IMG/VR virus record: IMGVR_UViG_3300010403_000024
Span: 1 to 64,000 of that record
Reading direction: 5' to 3' (one strand)
DNA from: a virus
DNA length: 64,000 nt
Part shown: piece after piece, positions 24,121 to 31,348 of the stretch
Layout of the letters: each line of letters begins with the position of its first letter
How positions within the stretch are numbered: the stretch's first letter is position 1
Program-made: the position numbers and the translations under genes
Notes under the pieces: model-generated
What the model was told of the DNA's origin: nothing
What the model saw: only the letters and a program-made list of their open reading frames with translations
Databases searched by the model: none

Positions 24121-24524
24121 GCCAGCAACTTAAAGCATCGGGCTACTCTGTAAACCCGGATTCGCCGTCGGCGCGCTTCCATGTTGTGTCTGGTCAACGG
24201 CAGTCCGTCCTTGCGCAGCAACCCGCGGATATAAGCCGGGGCCAACCGGCGGGTGGCGCGCTGCATCCGGGCACGGCGCGTGGAATAATTTTTGGAATAA
24301 TGCGCGGGCCAGTTCTTGCGGGCGGTGGCGTTGAAGCGCTGCCGGTTGCGAGCGATCCAGGCGCAGGAAGCGGCGATGGCGCGGACGCGATTGGCCCGAT
24401 ACCACGCTTTTCTGCTGCGGGAACAGCAGGCGCGGCACCAAGTCTGGAGCCCATCGCATTTGCTGGCGCGTCGGGCAAAGAGACGGCGCGGTTTGCGCCG
24501 GCCACATTTGGAACAGCGTTTTAT
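24081..24524 (-). CDS. zinc-ribbon protein related to HNH-associated phage proteins, with apparent ATA start
   Basis: The frame is open from a stop at about 24536 and contains no ATG, GTG or TTG before a clearly coding region: KRCSKCGRRKPRRLFARRAS, then CDGLQTWCRACCSRSRKAWY. The CSKCG...WCRAC spacing is that of the zinc ribbon leading many phage HNH proteins, but no HNH core follows. The C-terminal LAPAYIRGLL...LPLTRHNMEARRRRI matches a module I know from the same proteins. The natural start would be ATA at 24524. The gene may use a rare start, or an ATG was lost by mutation or sequencing error. 147 aa. Confidence 0.55.
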   Translation of the reverse strand: MKRCSKCGRRKPRRLFARRASKCDGLQTWCRACCSRSRKAWYRANRVRAIAASCAWIARNRQRFNATARKNWPAHYSKNYSTRRARMQRATRRLAPAYIRGLLRKDGLPLTRHNMEARRRRIRVYRVARCFKLLACRPTALRSGSRR

Positions 24525-24534
24525 GTTTGCAAGT

Positions 24535-24561
24535 CAGCAAAGTTGCGGATAAAGGGTCAAG
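24535..24561. promoter_or_regulatory. palindromic operator between divergent genes (site 5)
   Basis: CAGCAAAGTTGCGGATAAAG followed by GTCAAG. On the minus strand this reads TTGACCCTTTATCCGCAACT, i.e. TTGAC box plus element, as at 23504-23529. It sits between the leftward zinc-ribbon gene and the rightward gene at 24567. Confidence 0.58.
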
Positions 24562-24566
24562 CGCAA

Positions 24567-24773
24567 ATGAACTTCTGGGGCATGAGCTTCTACTGGGATT
24601 GGTGGCGGATCGGCATCTGCCGCAGCCACCGGGCTTTCCTGAGTCAACTGGCCCCGGCGGACCATACTCCCAACCCGCTACCGATCCTGAGCCGGGCGAT
24701 CAACCGGGTCTGTCGGGCCTTTAATGTGCGGGTGCCAAGGTGGCGTCGTGGGCGCTGGAGGGCCAAGACGTAA
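24567..24773 (+). CDS. small Trp/Arg-rich protein, 68 aa
   Basis: Starts MNFWGMSFYWDWWRIGICRS and ends VPRWRRGRWRAKT. The aromatic N-terminus could sit at a membrane surface; the C-terminus is highly basic. Begins right after the operator at 24535-24561, and its stop overlaps the next start (TAATG). Not recognised. Confidence 0.5.
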   Translation: MNFWGMSFYWDWWRIGICRSHRAFLSQLAPADHTPNPLPILSRAINRVCRAFNVRVPRWRRGRWRAKT

Positions 24774-25090
24774 TGTTGCCCATCGACTACGTGCCGCTTG
24801 AATCCCGCGAGGTGGAAGCCATCCAGCACTGGTTCGCCTCTGGGGCTTACCCACTGGTCTGTGAATGCCTGGAGGCGAAGATGGCGCAGGCCACGGAGTC
24901 GGCGCTCAAGGCGATGTGTGATGTCACCCTGACGGACGAGGCGCGGAACGAGCGGATGAGTCACTCCATAAAGGAATCACTCACCATCAAAGCCGCTTTA
25001 GACTTGCTGGAGACGCTGGCGCAGGGTTTCCATGGCGAGGATGAGAGCAACAAGTTTGAGTATTTGAGAATGACCGCGAAGTTGAAGTGA
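24773..25090 (+). CDS. hypothetical protein, 105 aa
   Basis: Starts MLPIDYVPLESREVEAIQHW; helical, with CECLEAKMAQATESALKAMC and a Glu/Lys-rich C-terminus. In this position (directly before the scaffold and capsid genes) small helical proteins are often head-assembly factors, but nothing in the sequence proves it. Translation is coupled to the gene before it. Confidence 0.62.
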   Translation: MLPIDYVPLESREVEAIQHWFASGAYPLVCECLEAKMAQATESALKAMCDVTLTDEARNERMSHSIKESLTIKAALDLLETLAQGFHGEDESNKFEYLRMTAKLK

Positions 25091-25095
25091 TTTTT

Positions 25096-26772
25096 ATGGC
25101 TGACGAGAAGACCGACAAGACCCAAACCGAAACAGTAACACTCACGCCCGAACAGCAGGCGGCGCAGGAATTGCAAAAGCAGAACGACGACGCCTATCAG
25201 CGCGCGAAGTTCCTGCACGCCAACAACTACGGTCCGGACCCGGACAAGGAAGTGATCACGCTGCCGGACGGGACGGACGAGCGCGGGCGTCCCAAGATGA
25301 AGGAGTGGGATTTTCGCCCCAAAGCGGGCGACGAACCGCCGGCCGACAAACCGCCAGCCGAAACGACCGAGACCGAGACCGAAGAGCAGAAGGCGGCGCG
25401 GGAGGAAGAGGAACGGAAAAAGGCCGAGGCCAAAGCGGCGGACAGGGCCAGGAAGCCGAAGAAGGCCAAGGCGGAGGCGCCTGCGGCGCCGCCGGCACCG
25501 AGCCAGGAAGAGCTGGTTACGGCGGCGGCGACGGCGGCGGTCGAGGCGGTCAGGGCGTCGGACCGGCTAAAGCCGGGACTCCATACCCCGGCGGAGGACT
25601 TGGAACTGTCCGCGGCGGACAAGCGCGTACTCGAGGTGCTGGGCGGGTTGGAAACCGAGAATGAAGGTTACAAAGGGATCAAAGAAGCCACGATCAGCTT
25701 CTGGCGAAAGGAACGGGCTTATGTTGAAAACTGGGAGAAGGAGCATCCGGGTGAGGTTTTTGACCGCGAGAGCGATCACTATCTCGATTTCTGCCGCAAG
25801 CAGAATCCGGAGTTTAAGCACGCGAACTTCGACGAGGACTTCGAGCGCATGCAGATCGAGCAGGCGGCCGAGCGGGTGGTGCAGAAGCGGGTCTCGAAGC
25901 TGGAAGCGACCAGCCGGGCCACCGAGGAGAAGGTGGAAACCAAACTGCGCATGCGCGAGGAAGCCCAGGAAGTGGTGGGGTTGGCCCAGAGCGGCAAGGC
26001 CGAGTTTGTCGCACTGGTGGTGCCCGAATTGGTGAAAGCCGTTGCGGGCGAGGATGAGTTTGAGATCACGCCCGAAGCGGTGGCCAAGATGGAGGAGCAC
26101 GCGACGCCGGTGCAGATGCGGGTGATCGACGAATTGTCGGACGAGCTGGGTCTGCAACTGGTGGAGTTGGAGCGGCTCTCGCGCTACCCCAGCCAGTACC
26201 GTCCGAATGAGAACTGGAAAGTGGAGTTGAAGACATCTGGGCGCGAGGTCTATCCCCATCGCGAACTGCTGCATTACGCGGCGCGCCTGGAGGCGGCGGT
26301 GGCGAGCGATCCAAAGAACGCCCGCGGTGGCAAAGCCTTTTTGACCAGCGAAGACTGGCAGAAGCGGGTGGACTCCATCATGCAGGGGGCGGGCACGGTC
26401 GAGACCAAGCGCACCGCATTGCAGAAGCTGGATGCGACCCATTACCGGCTGGGGGTGGACGACATTCGCGGGGCGCTGATCGCCGAATACGGAGCACGCG
26501 CCAAGCGCAAGATCACCGAATTGGAGGAATTAGTGGCCTTGACGGGCAAAAAAAATGGAGCGGCCAAAACGGCGCTTGGGGCAGAGGTCAGAGGTCAGAA
26601 GTCAGAAGTCAAAGAGGGGGAAGGAACGGCTAACACCACGGTAAATACTGAGCAGCAGCGCACGCGGTCCAAGCCGCCGGCCTCGGCCTCGGCGTCTGAC
26701 AGAGTGAACGCGCCTGCGCCCAAGGAGTTGACGGAAGCAGAAAGATTGGAGTTGGCCCGCGCCCACTACTGA
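25096..26772 (+). CDS. scaffolding-like protein, 558 aa
   Basis: Acidic and highly charged. The N-terminal ~170 residues are low-complexity Glu/Lys/Ala/Pro (EEERKKAEAKAADRARKPKK), the middle is mostly helical (AERVVQKRVSKLEATSRATE), and the C-terminus has a Pro/Ala/Ser tail. This composition and its position immediately before the capsid gene are those of phage scaffolds. No protease motif was seen. Two host-like repeats have become part of the coding sequence: the CGGCTAAAGCCGGGACTCC element (read RLKPGLHT, about 156-163) and GTCAGAG units (read VRGQKSEVK, about 498-506). Confidence 0.7.
   Translation: MADEKTDKTQTETVTLTPEQQAAQELQKQNDDAYQRAKFLHANNYGPDPDKEVITLPDGTDERGRPKMKEWDFRPKAGDEPPADKPPAETTETETEEQKAAREEEERKKAEAKAADRARKPKKAKAEAPAAPPAPSQEELVTAAATAAVEAVRASDRLKPGLHTPAEDLELSAADKRVLEVLGGLETENEGYKGIKEATISFWRKERAYVENWEKEHPGEVFDRESDHYLDFCRKQNPEFKHANFDEDFERMQIEQAAERVVQKRVSKLEATSRATEEKVETKLRMREEAQEVVGLAQSGKAEFVALVVPELVKAVAGEDEFEITPEAVAKMEEHATPVQMRVIDELSDELGLQLVELERLSRYPSQYRPNENWKVELKTSGREVYPHRELLHYAARLEAAVASDPKNARGGKAFLTSEDWQKRVDSIMQGAGTVETKRTALQKLDATHYRLGVDDIRGALIAEYGARAKRKITELEELVALTGKKNGAAKTALGAEVRGQKSEVKEGEGTANTTVNTEQQRTRSKPPASASASDRVNAPAPKELTEAERLELARAHY
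25560..25584 (+). repeat. GGACCGGCTRAAGCCGGGACTCCAT repeat (copy 1, coding)
   Basis: A 25-base sequence identical at all but one position to the copy at 26801-26825. It contains the small dyad CCGGCT-AAAGCCGG and is read in frame inside the scaffold-like gene. Confidence 0.85.
26581..26615 (+). repeat. GTCAGAG-type dispersed repeat (copy 4)
   Basis: CAGAGGTCAGAGGTCAGAAG and further units near the 3' end of the scaffold-like gene, in frame as EVRGQKSEVK. Confidence 0.8.
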
Positions 26773-26773
26773 A

Positions 26774-26853
26774 AATCGTTTAAAACCTTGTGTTGAACGG
26801 GGACCGGCTGAAGCCGGGACTCCATGCACGTGAAACACAAAGCTTAAACGATT
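26774..26853 (+). repeat. long imperfect hairpin ending at the capsid start codon
   Basis: Outer arms AATCGTTTAA (26774-26783) and TTAAACGATT (26844-26853) are perfectly complementary. Inside them CCTTGTGTT pairs with AACACAAAG. The loop contains the second GGACCGGCTGAAGCCGGGACTCCAT repeat (26801-26825), itself a small hairpin. The right arm abuts the ATG at 26854 with no Shine-Dalgarno sequence between. Confidence 0.75.
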
Positions 26854-28734
26854 ATGGCAGCACCAGTCACCTCGGTCTCAAATACGGTCCCGATCACCAA
26901 CCGGGCCTTAAACATCTCCGACCATTTTGCCGCGCAATGCAGCGTGGTGGTCGATAGCGATTACGATACGTGCGGGACGATCACCCGCGCCAGCATCGCC
27001 TACCTGACCAAGAACCAGCTGGACGCGATCTTCAGTCCGGGCGGGCTGTTCGCCGACCTCGATGCGTGGTTCAAGCATTCGATTGAGATGCGCGCCTGCG
27101 GCGTGCAGCGCTTCGCCCTCTACGACTGGATCATGGCCAACGCTGACCGCCGAAATTTCCGGGCCGCGCTTTACCCCGGCGTGAAGGCGATGAAGGGGCC
27201 GACGATCCTGCAGCCGTTCATCATGGGGCGGCAGATGTCGATCATCAACCGCGACCATTGGCAGATCACGTCTGGCGGCAACATGACGGCGCCGACCGGG
27301 GCTTCGCTGGGCGGCGGCACCCTGCAGAGCCGGTTTACCGACAGCAGCGGCAACGCCCTGGACGCGACCAAATACGTGCGGGTCGAGAGCCGGTACGGGA
27401 CGCCGGTCAATCAGGCGTTCTTCCGCCCGATGGATACCGTGCATATCTTCAACACCGCGAGCGGGGTGCTGCAGCATGGGGCCTGGCGCGTGATCGATTC
27501 AATCCACGATTCGACCCAGCAGTATTGTTACGTGGCCCTGCAGAGTTTGAACGCGGGCTCGACCGAGCAGTATGACGCTTCACCCGGCCAGGCGCTGGCG
27601 GCCTACATGGTGCCGGGCTTGAACAACGTGCAGGACTGGGAAACGTGGTGCAATAACCGTCCAACCCTCGACGGCCGCAAGATGGTGCCCTTCTGGCGCC
27701 AGACCGATCGCTGGACCCGCTGCGTCGATTCGGAATATCTGATCGTCTATTCGCGCCTGATGGAGGCCAATGCGGCCTTCCGCGAATTCGGCGACCTGCC
27801 GCTGGCCGAGCGCAACAAGCAGGACGAGATGGAGCGCCAGAAGCGGTTTGTGAACGACTTCTTCTACAACAAGCCGTTGGCGAACCAGGATCTGGTGAAC
27901 TGGCAGAGTCTGGAAAAGATTTACTCCGTCGATGGCGCCGGCCTGAGCCTGGGCATCGGCAGCAAGCAGGTCGCTTACCGCGCCAACTTTATTGGGGTGC
28001 GCGAGCAGCTCCGCATCTGCGCGCAGGTCTATGACTTGGTGAATCATCCGCTGGAATTCTACGAGTTCCTCGACCTGAACTATTCGATCATGCGGGCGCG
28101 CAACACCTTTTACGGGCGCCAGATCACGGACATCGACTGGTACACGAGCAACCAGTTTGCGGCGCTGCTCTCCCAGGCGTATTCGACCTACATCAATCAG
28201 GTCTGGCCGGGGCTGAACCCGCAGATCCTGGTGGGCGACCAGTTGACCGGGTTGACCAAGCTGGGCCAGCCGTACCTGCGCTTCCGGGTGCATTATCCCA
28301 GCGGCGTGAACATCAACATCATCTCCGACTTTTACTTCGACGACCGGCTGGACCAGTTCCAGAACCAGATCTTTGCCGGGGAATCAAGCGCGGGCATCAA
28401 CCAGGAATGGGCGGGCAACCTGCTCTGGTGCCTCGACATCGGCAAGCCGGGCGCGGGCAGCATCTACTGGGCGCAGGTGGCATCCAACCGGCGCACGACC
28501 TCGACGGCGAGCCTGAACGAACTGGCCAAGCTGGACTCGACCTTCCGCTGCACCATGAACGTGATCAGCATCGAGCAGACGCTGAACAGCAACGAAGGAA
28601 CGGCGGTGGTCGAATGCCCGCTGGGTAACGCCATGCTGGAGGGGATTAGTCTGGTCACGCCGACGACACGCGGACGGGCGAAGACGATTGGGGGAACCGG
28701 GTCCAGTGGCCAATACTCTGATCTTTACAGCTAA
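26854..28734 (+). CDS. major capsid protein
   Basis: 626 aa, assigned by position (portal, scaffold, this gene, then a strong terminator) and by the look of the sequence. It is soluble, without low complexity, with mixed alpha/beta composition and many aromatic residues (QRFALYDWIMANADRRNFRA, EFLDLNYSIMRARNTFYGRQ). It would form the HK97-fold shell. Larger than the usual 300-450 aa, so an inserted or extra surface domain is likely. The C-terminus (GISLVTPTTRGRAKTIGG) is basic. Its translation start lies against an RNA hairpin, an unusual setting for the most abundant virion protein. Confidence 0.75.
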   Translation: MAAPVTSVSNTVPITNRALNISDHFAAQCSVVVDSDYDTCGTITRASIAYLTKNQLDAIFSPGGLFADLDAWFKHSIEMRACGVQRFALYDWIMANADRRNFRAALYPGVKAMKGPTILQPFIMGRQMSIINRDHWQITSGGNMTAPTGASLGGGTLQSRFTDSSGNALDATKYVRVESRYGTPVNQAFFRPMDTVHIFNTASGVLQHGAWRVIDSIHDSTQQYCYVALQSLNAGSTEQYDASPGQALAAYMVPGLNNVQDWETWCNNRPTLDGRKMVPFWRQTDRWTRCVDSEYLIVYSRLMEANAAFREFGDLPLAERNKQDEMERQKRFVNDFFYNKPLANQDLVNWQSLEKIYSVDGAGLSLGIGSKQVAYRANFIGVREQLRICAQVYDLVNHPLEFYEFLDLNYSIMRARNTFYGRQITDIDWYTSNQFAALLSQAYSTYINQVWPGLNPQILVGDQLTGLTKLGQPYLRFRVHYPSGVNINIISDFYFDDRLDQFQNQIFAGESSAGINQEWAGNLLWCLDIGKPGAGSIYWAQVASNRRTTSTASLNELAKLDSTFRCTMNVISIEQTLNSNEGTAVVECPLGNAMLEGISLVTPTTRGRAKTIGGTGSSGQYSDLYS

Positions 28735-28755
28735 AATATTAGTTGACCACTGCGA

Positions 28756-28786
28756 GGGTGCGGCTATGTTAGCCGCACCCTTTTTT
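28756..28786 (+). terminator. rho-independent terminator after the capsid gene
   Basis: GGGTGCGGCT-ATGTT-AGCCGCACCC: a perfect 10-base stem followed by TTTTTT. The next gene's ATG begins immediately after the T-run. Confidence 0.92.
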
Positions 28787-29512
28787 ATGACCGCAGAAGA
28801 AGTCACTGCCGAGACAATTCGCCGAATCAACTCCCCGAGACGCTCAGATGCCACGCCATTTTTCAGGATGCCGAAGGGTTGGAATTGGAACCACGCACAT
28901 CCAACCCTGTACCTCTGGTTGGCAGTGCTCAGCATCTGCAACCGGGAGAAATACCATCTCGTTCGCAAGTTTGTTTACCGTGCGGCCAACCTGGAGCGCC
29001 GAGCCAAGGTCAAGGTGAAGAATGCCTCCTTGCGGCAATACCGGAAGGAACGCCGGGAAATTCGGCGGCGAGATCCCGCCTACGCCGAGCTTGAACGCCA
29101 AAGGAACAAGGACGACTTCCAGAAGCACAAACCGAGGATCTACGCCTATCGAAAGCGTCGGCGAAAGAGCGACCCGCAATATCAGATCTCCTCCAACCTG
29201 CGGACCTACATCTACCAACATGTGGGAGAGAAGACGCAGCGTGGCGAGAGCCGCTTTCGCAAGCTGGTGGGTTGCTCGGTGGCGGAATTGCAGGCACATC
29301 TTGAGTGGCAATTTTTGCCGGGGATGACGTGGGGCAACTACGGGAGAGGGATGGGCAAATGGAATATGGATCACATTCGACCCTGCGCGAGCTTCGATAT
29401 GACCGATCAACAGCAAGTGCTGGAGTGCTTCAACTGGCGGAACTTGAGGCCGCTCTGGTGGCAGGACAACCTGGCCAAATCAGATAAATTTGTGTTGCAC
29501 TCAGGCTTCTGA
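28787..29512 (+). CDS. HNH endonuclease-like protein
   Basis: 241 aa from MTAEEVTAETIRRINSPRRS. The N-terminal part contains HLVRKFVYRAANLERRAKVK, followed by a long basic helix (RKERREIRRRDPAYAELERQ). The HNH module is at the C-terminus: KWNMDHIRPCASFDM, ending CFNWRNLRPLWWQDN, with the D-H pair and later Asn conserved as in phage and homing HNH enzymes. The start at 28787 is preferred to an earlier in-frame one because that would read through the terminator hairpin. The gene is bracketed by two terminators, the look of an inserted selfish gene. Confidence 0.85.
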   Translation: MTAEEVTAETIRRINSPRRSDATPFFRMPKGWNWNHAHPTLYLWLAVLSICNREKYHLVRKFVYRAANLERRAKVKVKNASLRQYRKERREIRRRDPAYAELERQRNKDDFQKHKPRIYAYRKRRRKSDPQYQISSNLRTYIYQHVGEKTQRGESRFRKLVGCSVAELQAHLEWQFLPGMTWGNYGRGMGKWNMDHIRPCASFDMTDQQQVLECFNWRNLRPLWWQDNLAKSDKFVLHSGF

Positions 29513-29549
29513 CGCGGCACTATGCCGTCGCATTCGCGGGCCATACACC

Positions 29550-29582
29550 GGGCGCTCCTTCTCGACGGGAGCGCCCTTTTTT
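29550..29582 (+). terminator. rho-independent terminator after the HNH gene
   Basis: GGGCGCTCC / GGAGCGCCC, 9-base stem with a 9-base loop, followed by TTTTTT. Confidence 0.9.
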
Positions 29583-29603
29583 CTACCCGAATTCACTTCG
29601 GAC

Positions 29604-29635
29604 TTGACAAATTTGCCGAGTTGGAGTTTTGTCGC
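29604..29635 (+). promoter_or_regulatory. promoter with operator core (site 6)
   Basis: TTGACAAATTTGCCGAGTTG at 29604-29623: a perfect -35 hexamer fused to the GCAAA/TTGCC-type core. At 17-base spacing the -10 would be TTTTGT (29627-29632), which is weak. It follows a terminator and heads the long operon starting at 29653. Confidence 0.68.
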
Positions 29636-29652
29636 GGGCGCAAAGCAAATTT

Positions 29653-29964
29653 ATGATCGTGCTGCCCATCCAAGTAAACGACCGCGAGTATGACGTGCTG
29701 ATGGTGCTGGAGGACGAGAACCTGGAGCGGATCAAGGCGGGCGACCCGGCGGAATTGAATCTGGCCAAGTTCCCCGATAAGTGGAGCACCATGCGGCTGC
29801 GCAAGTTGCAAGTCGGCTGGCTGCCGAGCGCGGTGCTCAAGGCGACCATTATCAAGGTGCAGGAGACGGGCGATGTGGCGCACTTGATCGACAAGTTTTT
29901 CAAAGGCTGGAAGGTGGAGCCGCAGGATGACAGCATGGGGCCGCAAAAGATGCGAGGAAACTAA
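29653..29964 (+). CDS. hypothetical protein, 103 aa
   Basis: Starts MIVLPIQVNDREYDVLMVLE. The N-terminal beta-rich half carries EDENLERIKAGDPAELNLAK, and the C-terminal half TIIKVQETGDVAHLIDKFFK. A small alpha/beta protein of unknown function and first gene of the long rightward operon. The ATG directly after the promoter at 29604 is used. Confidence 0.65.
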   Translation: MIVLPIQVNDREYDVLMVLEDENLERIKAGDPAELNLAKFPDKWSTMRLRKLQVGWLPSAVLKATIIKVQETGDVAHLIDKFFKGWKVEPQDDSMGPQKMRGN

Positions 29965-29965
29965 A

Positions 29966-30052
29966 ATGGACGAACTGAAACAAGGCTTGATTGGAGCGGG
30001 GCTGGCGCTGCTGCTGTTGATCCTCTTGGGCATATTGCTCAGGTGCGTATGA
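29966..30052 (+). CDS. 28-aa hydrophobic peptide
   Basis: MDELKQGLIGAGLALLLLIL then LGILLRCV: a single leucine-rich membrane span after an acidic start. Begins two bases after the previous stop and overlaps the next start (ATGA), which favours a real micro-gene. Confidence 0.5.
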   Translation: MDELKQGLIGAGLALLLLILLGILLRCV

Positions 30053-30234
30053 TCCGCCAGAAACCAATCCGACCGAAGCACCCGCGGATCAAGTGTCCAG
30101 AGTGCGGGACGGACGTGAGCGTGTCGGCCTGCGGGATCTGGCCGCACTACGACTGGCGCGGGAGGCTACACGAAAGGTGCCCGATGTCGGGCAAGCGGCT
30201 GCCAGAGCCGAAACCAGAACAGGAGCAACCATGA
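30049..30234 (+). CDS. zinc-ribbon peptide, 61 aa
   Basis: MIRQKPIRPKHPRIKCPECG, then further Cys/His in SACGIWPHYD and HERCPMSGK: four zinc ligands are available (CxxC...C). Pro/Glu tail. Coupled at both ends by ATGA overlaps. Function unknown. Confidence 0.6.
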   Translation: MIRQKPIRPKHPRIKCPECGTDVSVSACGIWPHYDWRGRLHERCPMSGKRLPEPKPEQEQP

Positions 30235-30473
30235 CCCACATCCTGATCGAGTTGCAGGTGAAGAACGGCGAGGTGATGGTGCTGGTCCAACACCAAAAGG
30301 GCGCCACCGAAAATGAGAGGGAGAAAGAGATCGGGGAATGGGTAGCCAAGGGCTTGCTCGAACTGATCCCGATGATGCTGGGAGCAGAGGTGCAGGAAAC
30401 GGCGGAAGGCCCCATGAGCGTGGTGGGGCCGCACATCCGCAAGCGGGTCGAGGAGTGGAGGAACAAAACGTGA
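30231..30473 (+). CDS. hypothetical protein, 80 aa
   Basis: MTHILIELQVKNGEVMVLVQ suggests a small beta-hairpin start, followed by helical KEIGEWVAKGLLELIPMML and a basic end. Overlaps the stop of the zinc peptide and the GTG start of the glycosyltransferase-like gene. Not recognised. Confidence 0.55.
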   Translation: MTHILIELQVKNGEVMVLVQHQKGATENEREKEIGEWVAKGLLELIPMMLGAEVQETAEGPMSVVGPHIRKRVEEWRNKT

Positions 30474-31330
30474 AAGTGGAGATCCTGGTTGTAACGCACG
30501 CCAAGGACCTGCCTTACCTGCGCTGGTGCCTGCAATCGATCAAGAAGTTCGGGAGCGGGTTTACGGGCGTGACGCTGGTCTATCCTGAGCAGGAGCGCGA
30601 ACAGTTCGATCGAGCCCAAGTGGGGAAGCACTGGTGCGTGGGAGCGTTACTCCTGCGCGAGTTCGACCAGTTCCCCGGCAAGGGAATGCTGGATCACATG
30701 GCGCAGAAGATGATGGCCGACATCCACTGCCCGGAGGCCGACTACATCCTGCACGTCGATTCGGACTGCGTGTTCCGGGAGGCGTTCAAGCCGGAGGATT
30801 ATTTCGAGCCGCATGGGGAATTTTTCTGCAATGAGGACTATCTGAAGGCCAACTTGAAGCCGGTGCTGCTGATCGAGCCTTACGAAGTGCTCAAGACCAA
30901 GCATCCAGGGCGCTATCACTGGAAAAGCGTGGTGGAGGCCATGCTGGGGCTGCCTTGCGAGTACGAGACCATGTGCCGGCATCCGATGGTGAACCCACGC
31001 GGGGTCTACGCGCCCTACCGGGAGTTCCTGGAGCGGCGCTGGAAGCTGCCCTTCCGGCATTACTACCTGACGGGCAACAACGCCTTTCCTCAGTCAATTT
31101 GCGAGTTCAACAGCCTGGGGGCCTTCTGGATCACATGGGAGCATCAACCTGGCGACGGATTCAGCAAGTGTCCCTGGCATCTGATCGACCTTTCGAAGAA
31201 GCAACGCCCCAAGGACAAGCTGGTTCAGTTTTGGAGCCATAGCCCGCCGGACAAGCCGCAGGAGATCTGGATCGACGGCAAGGAAGTGGTGGTGGTGCCG
31301 GAGGTGCTGATCAAGGAGATTCTCGCCTGA
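30470..31330 (+). CDS. GT-A-like glycosyltransferase (1 of 4)
   Basis: 286 aa, GTG start preceded by GAGGAGTGGAGG. VKVEILVVTHAKDLPYLRWC is the usual N-terminal beta-alpha start of GT-A enzymes. ADYILHVDSDCVFREAF carries a DxD (VDSD) for metal/nucleotide-sugar binding near residue 100. The rest (YYLTGNNAFPQSICEFNSLG) fits the acceptor half. It would transfer a sugar to a host envelope glycan, the virion or phage DNA; the sequence does not say which. Head of the glycan-enzyme island. Confidence 0.68.
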   Translation: MKVEILVVTHAKDLPYLRWCLQSIKKFGSGFTGVTLVYPEQEREQFDRAQVGKHWCVGALLLREFDQFPGKGMLDHMAQKMMADIHCPEADYILHVDSDCVFREAFKPEDYFEPHGEFFCNEDYLKANLKPVLLIEPYEVLKTKHPGRYHWKSVVEAMLGLPCEYETMCRHPMVNPRGVYAPYREFLERRWKLPFRHYYLTGNNAFPQSICEFNSLGAFWITWEHQPGDGFSKCPWHLIDLSKKQRPKDKLVQFWSHSPPDKPQEIWIDGKEVVVVPEVLIKEILA

Positions 31331-31348
31331 CCGAACTATCATCGTGAT

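Noticed and set aside
24130-24540. Two alternative minus-strand frames (136 and 103 residues) with normal start codons
   Set aside because: Pro/Ala/Arg-rich translations without motifs; the third frame has the zinc ribbon and a conserved C-terminal module despite its missing start codon.
28688-28786. Upstream extension of the HNH gene to 28688
   Set aside because: Would overlap the capsid C-terminus and translate the terminator hairpin; the ATG at 28787 is a better start.
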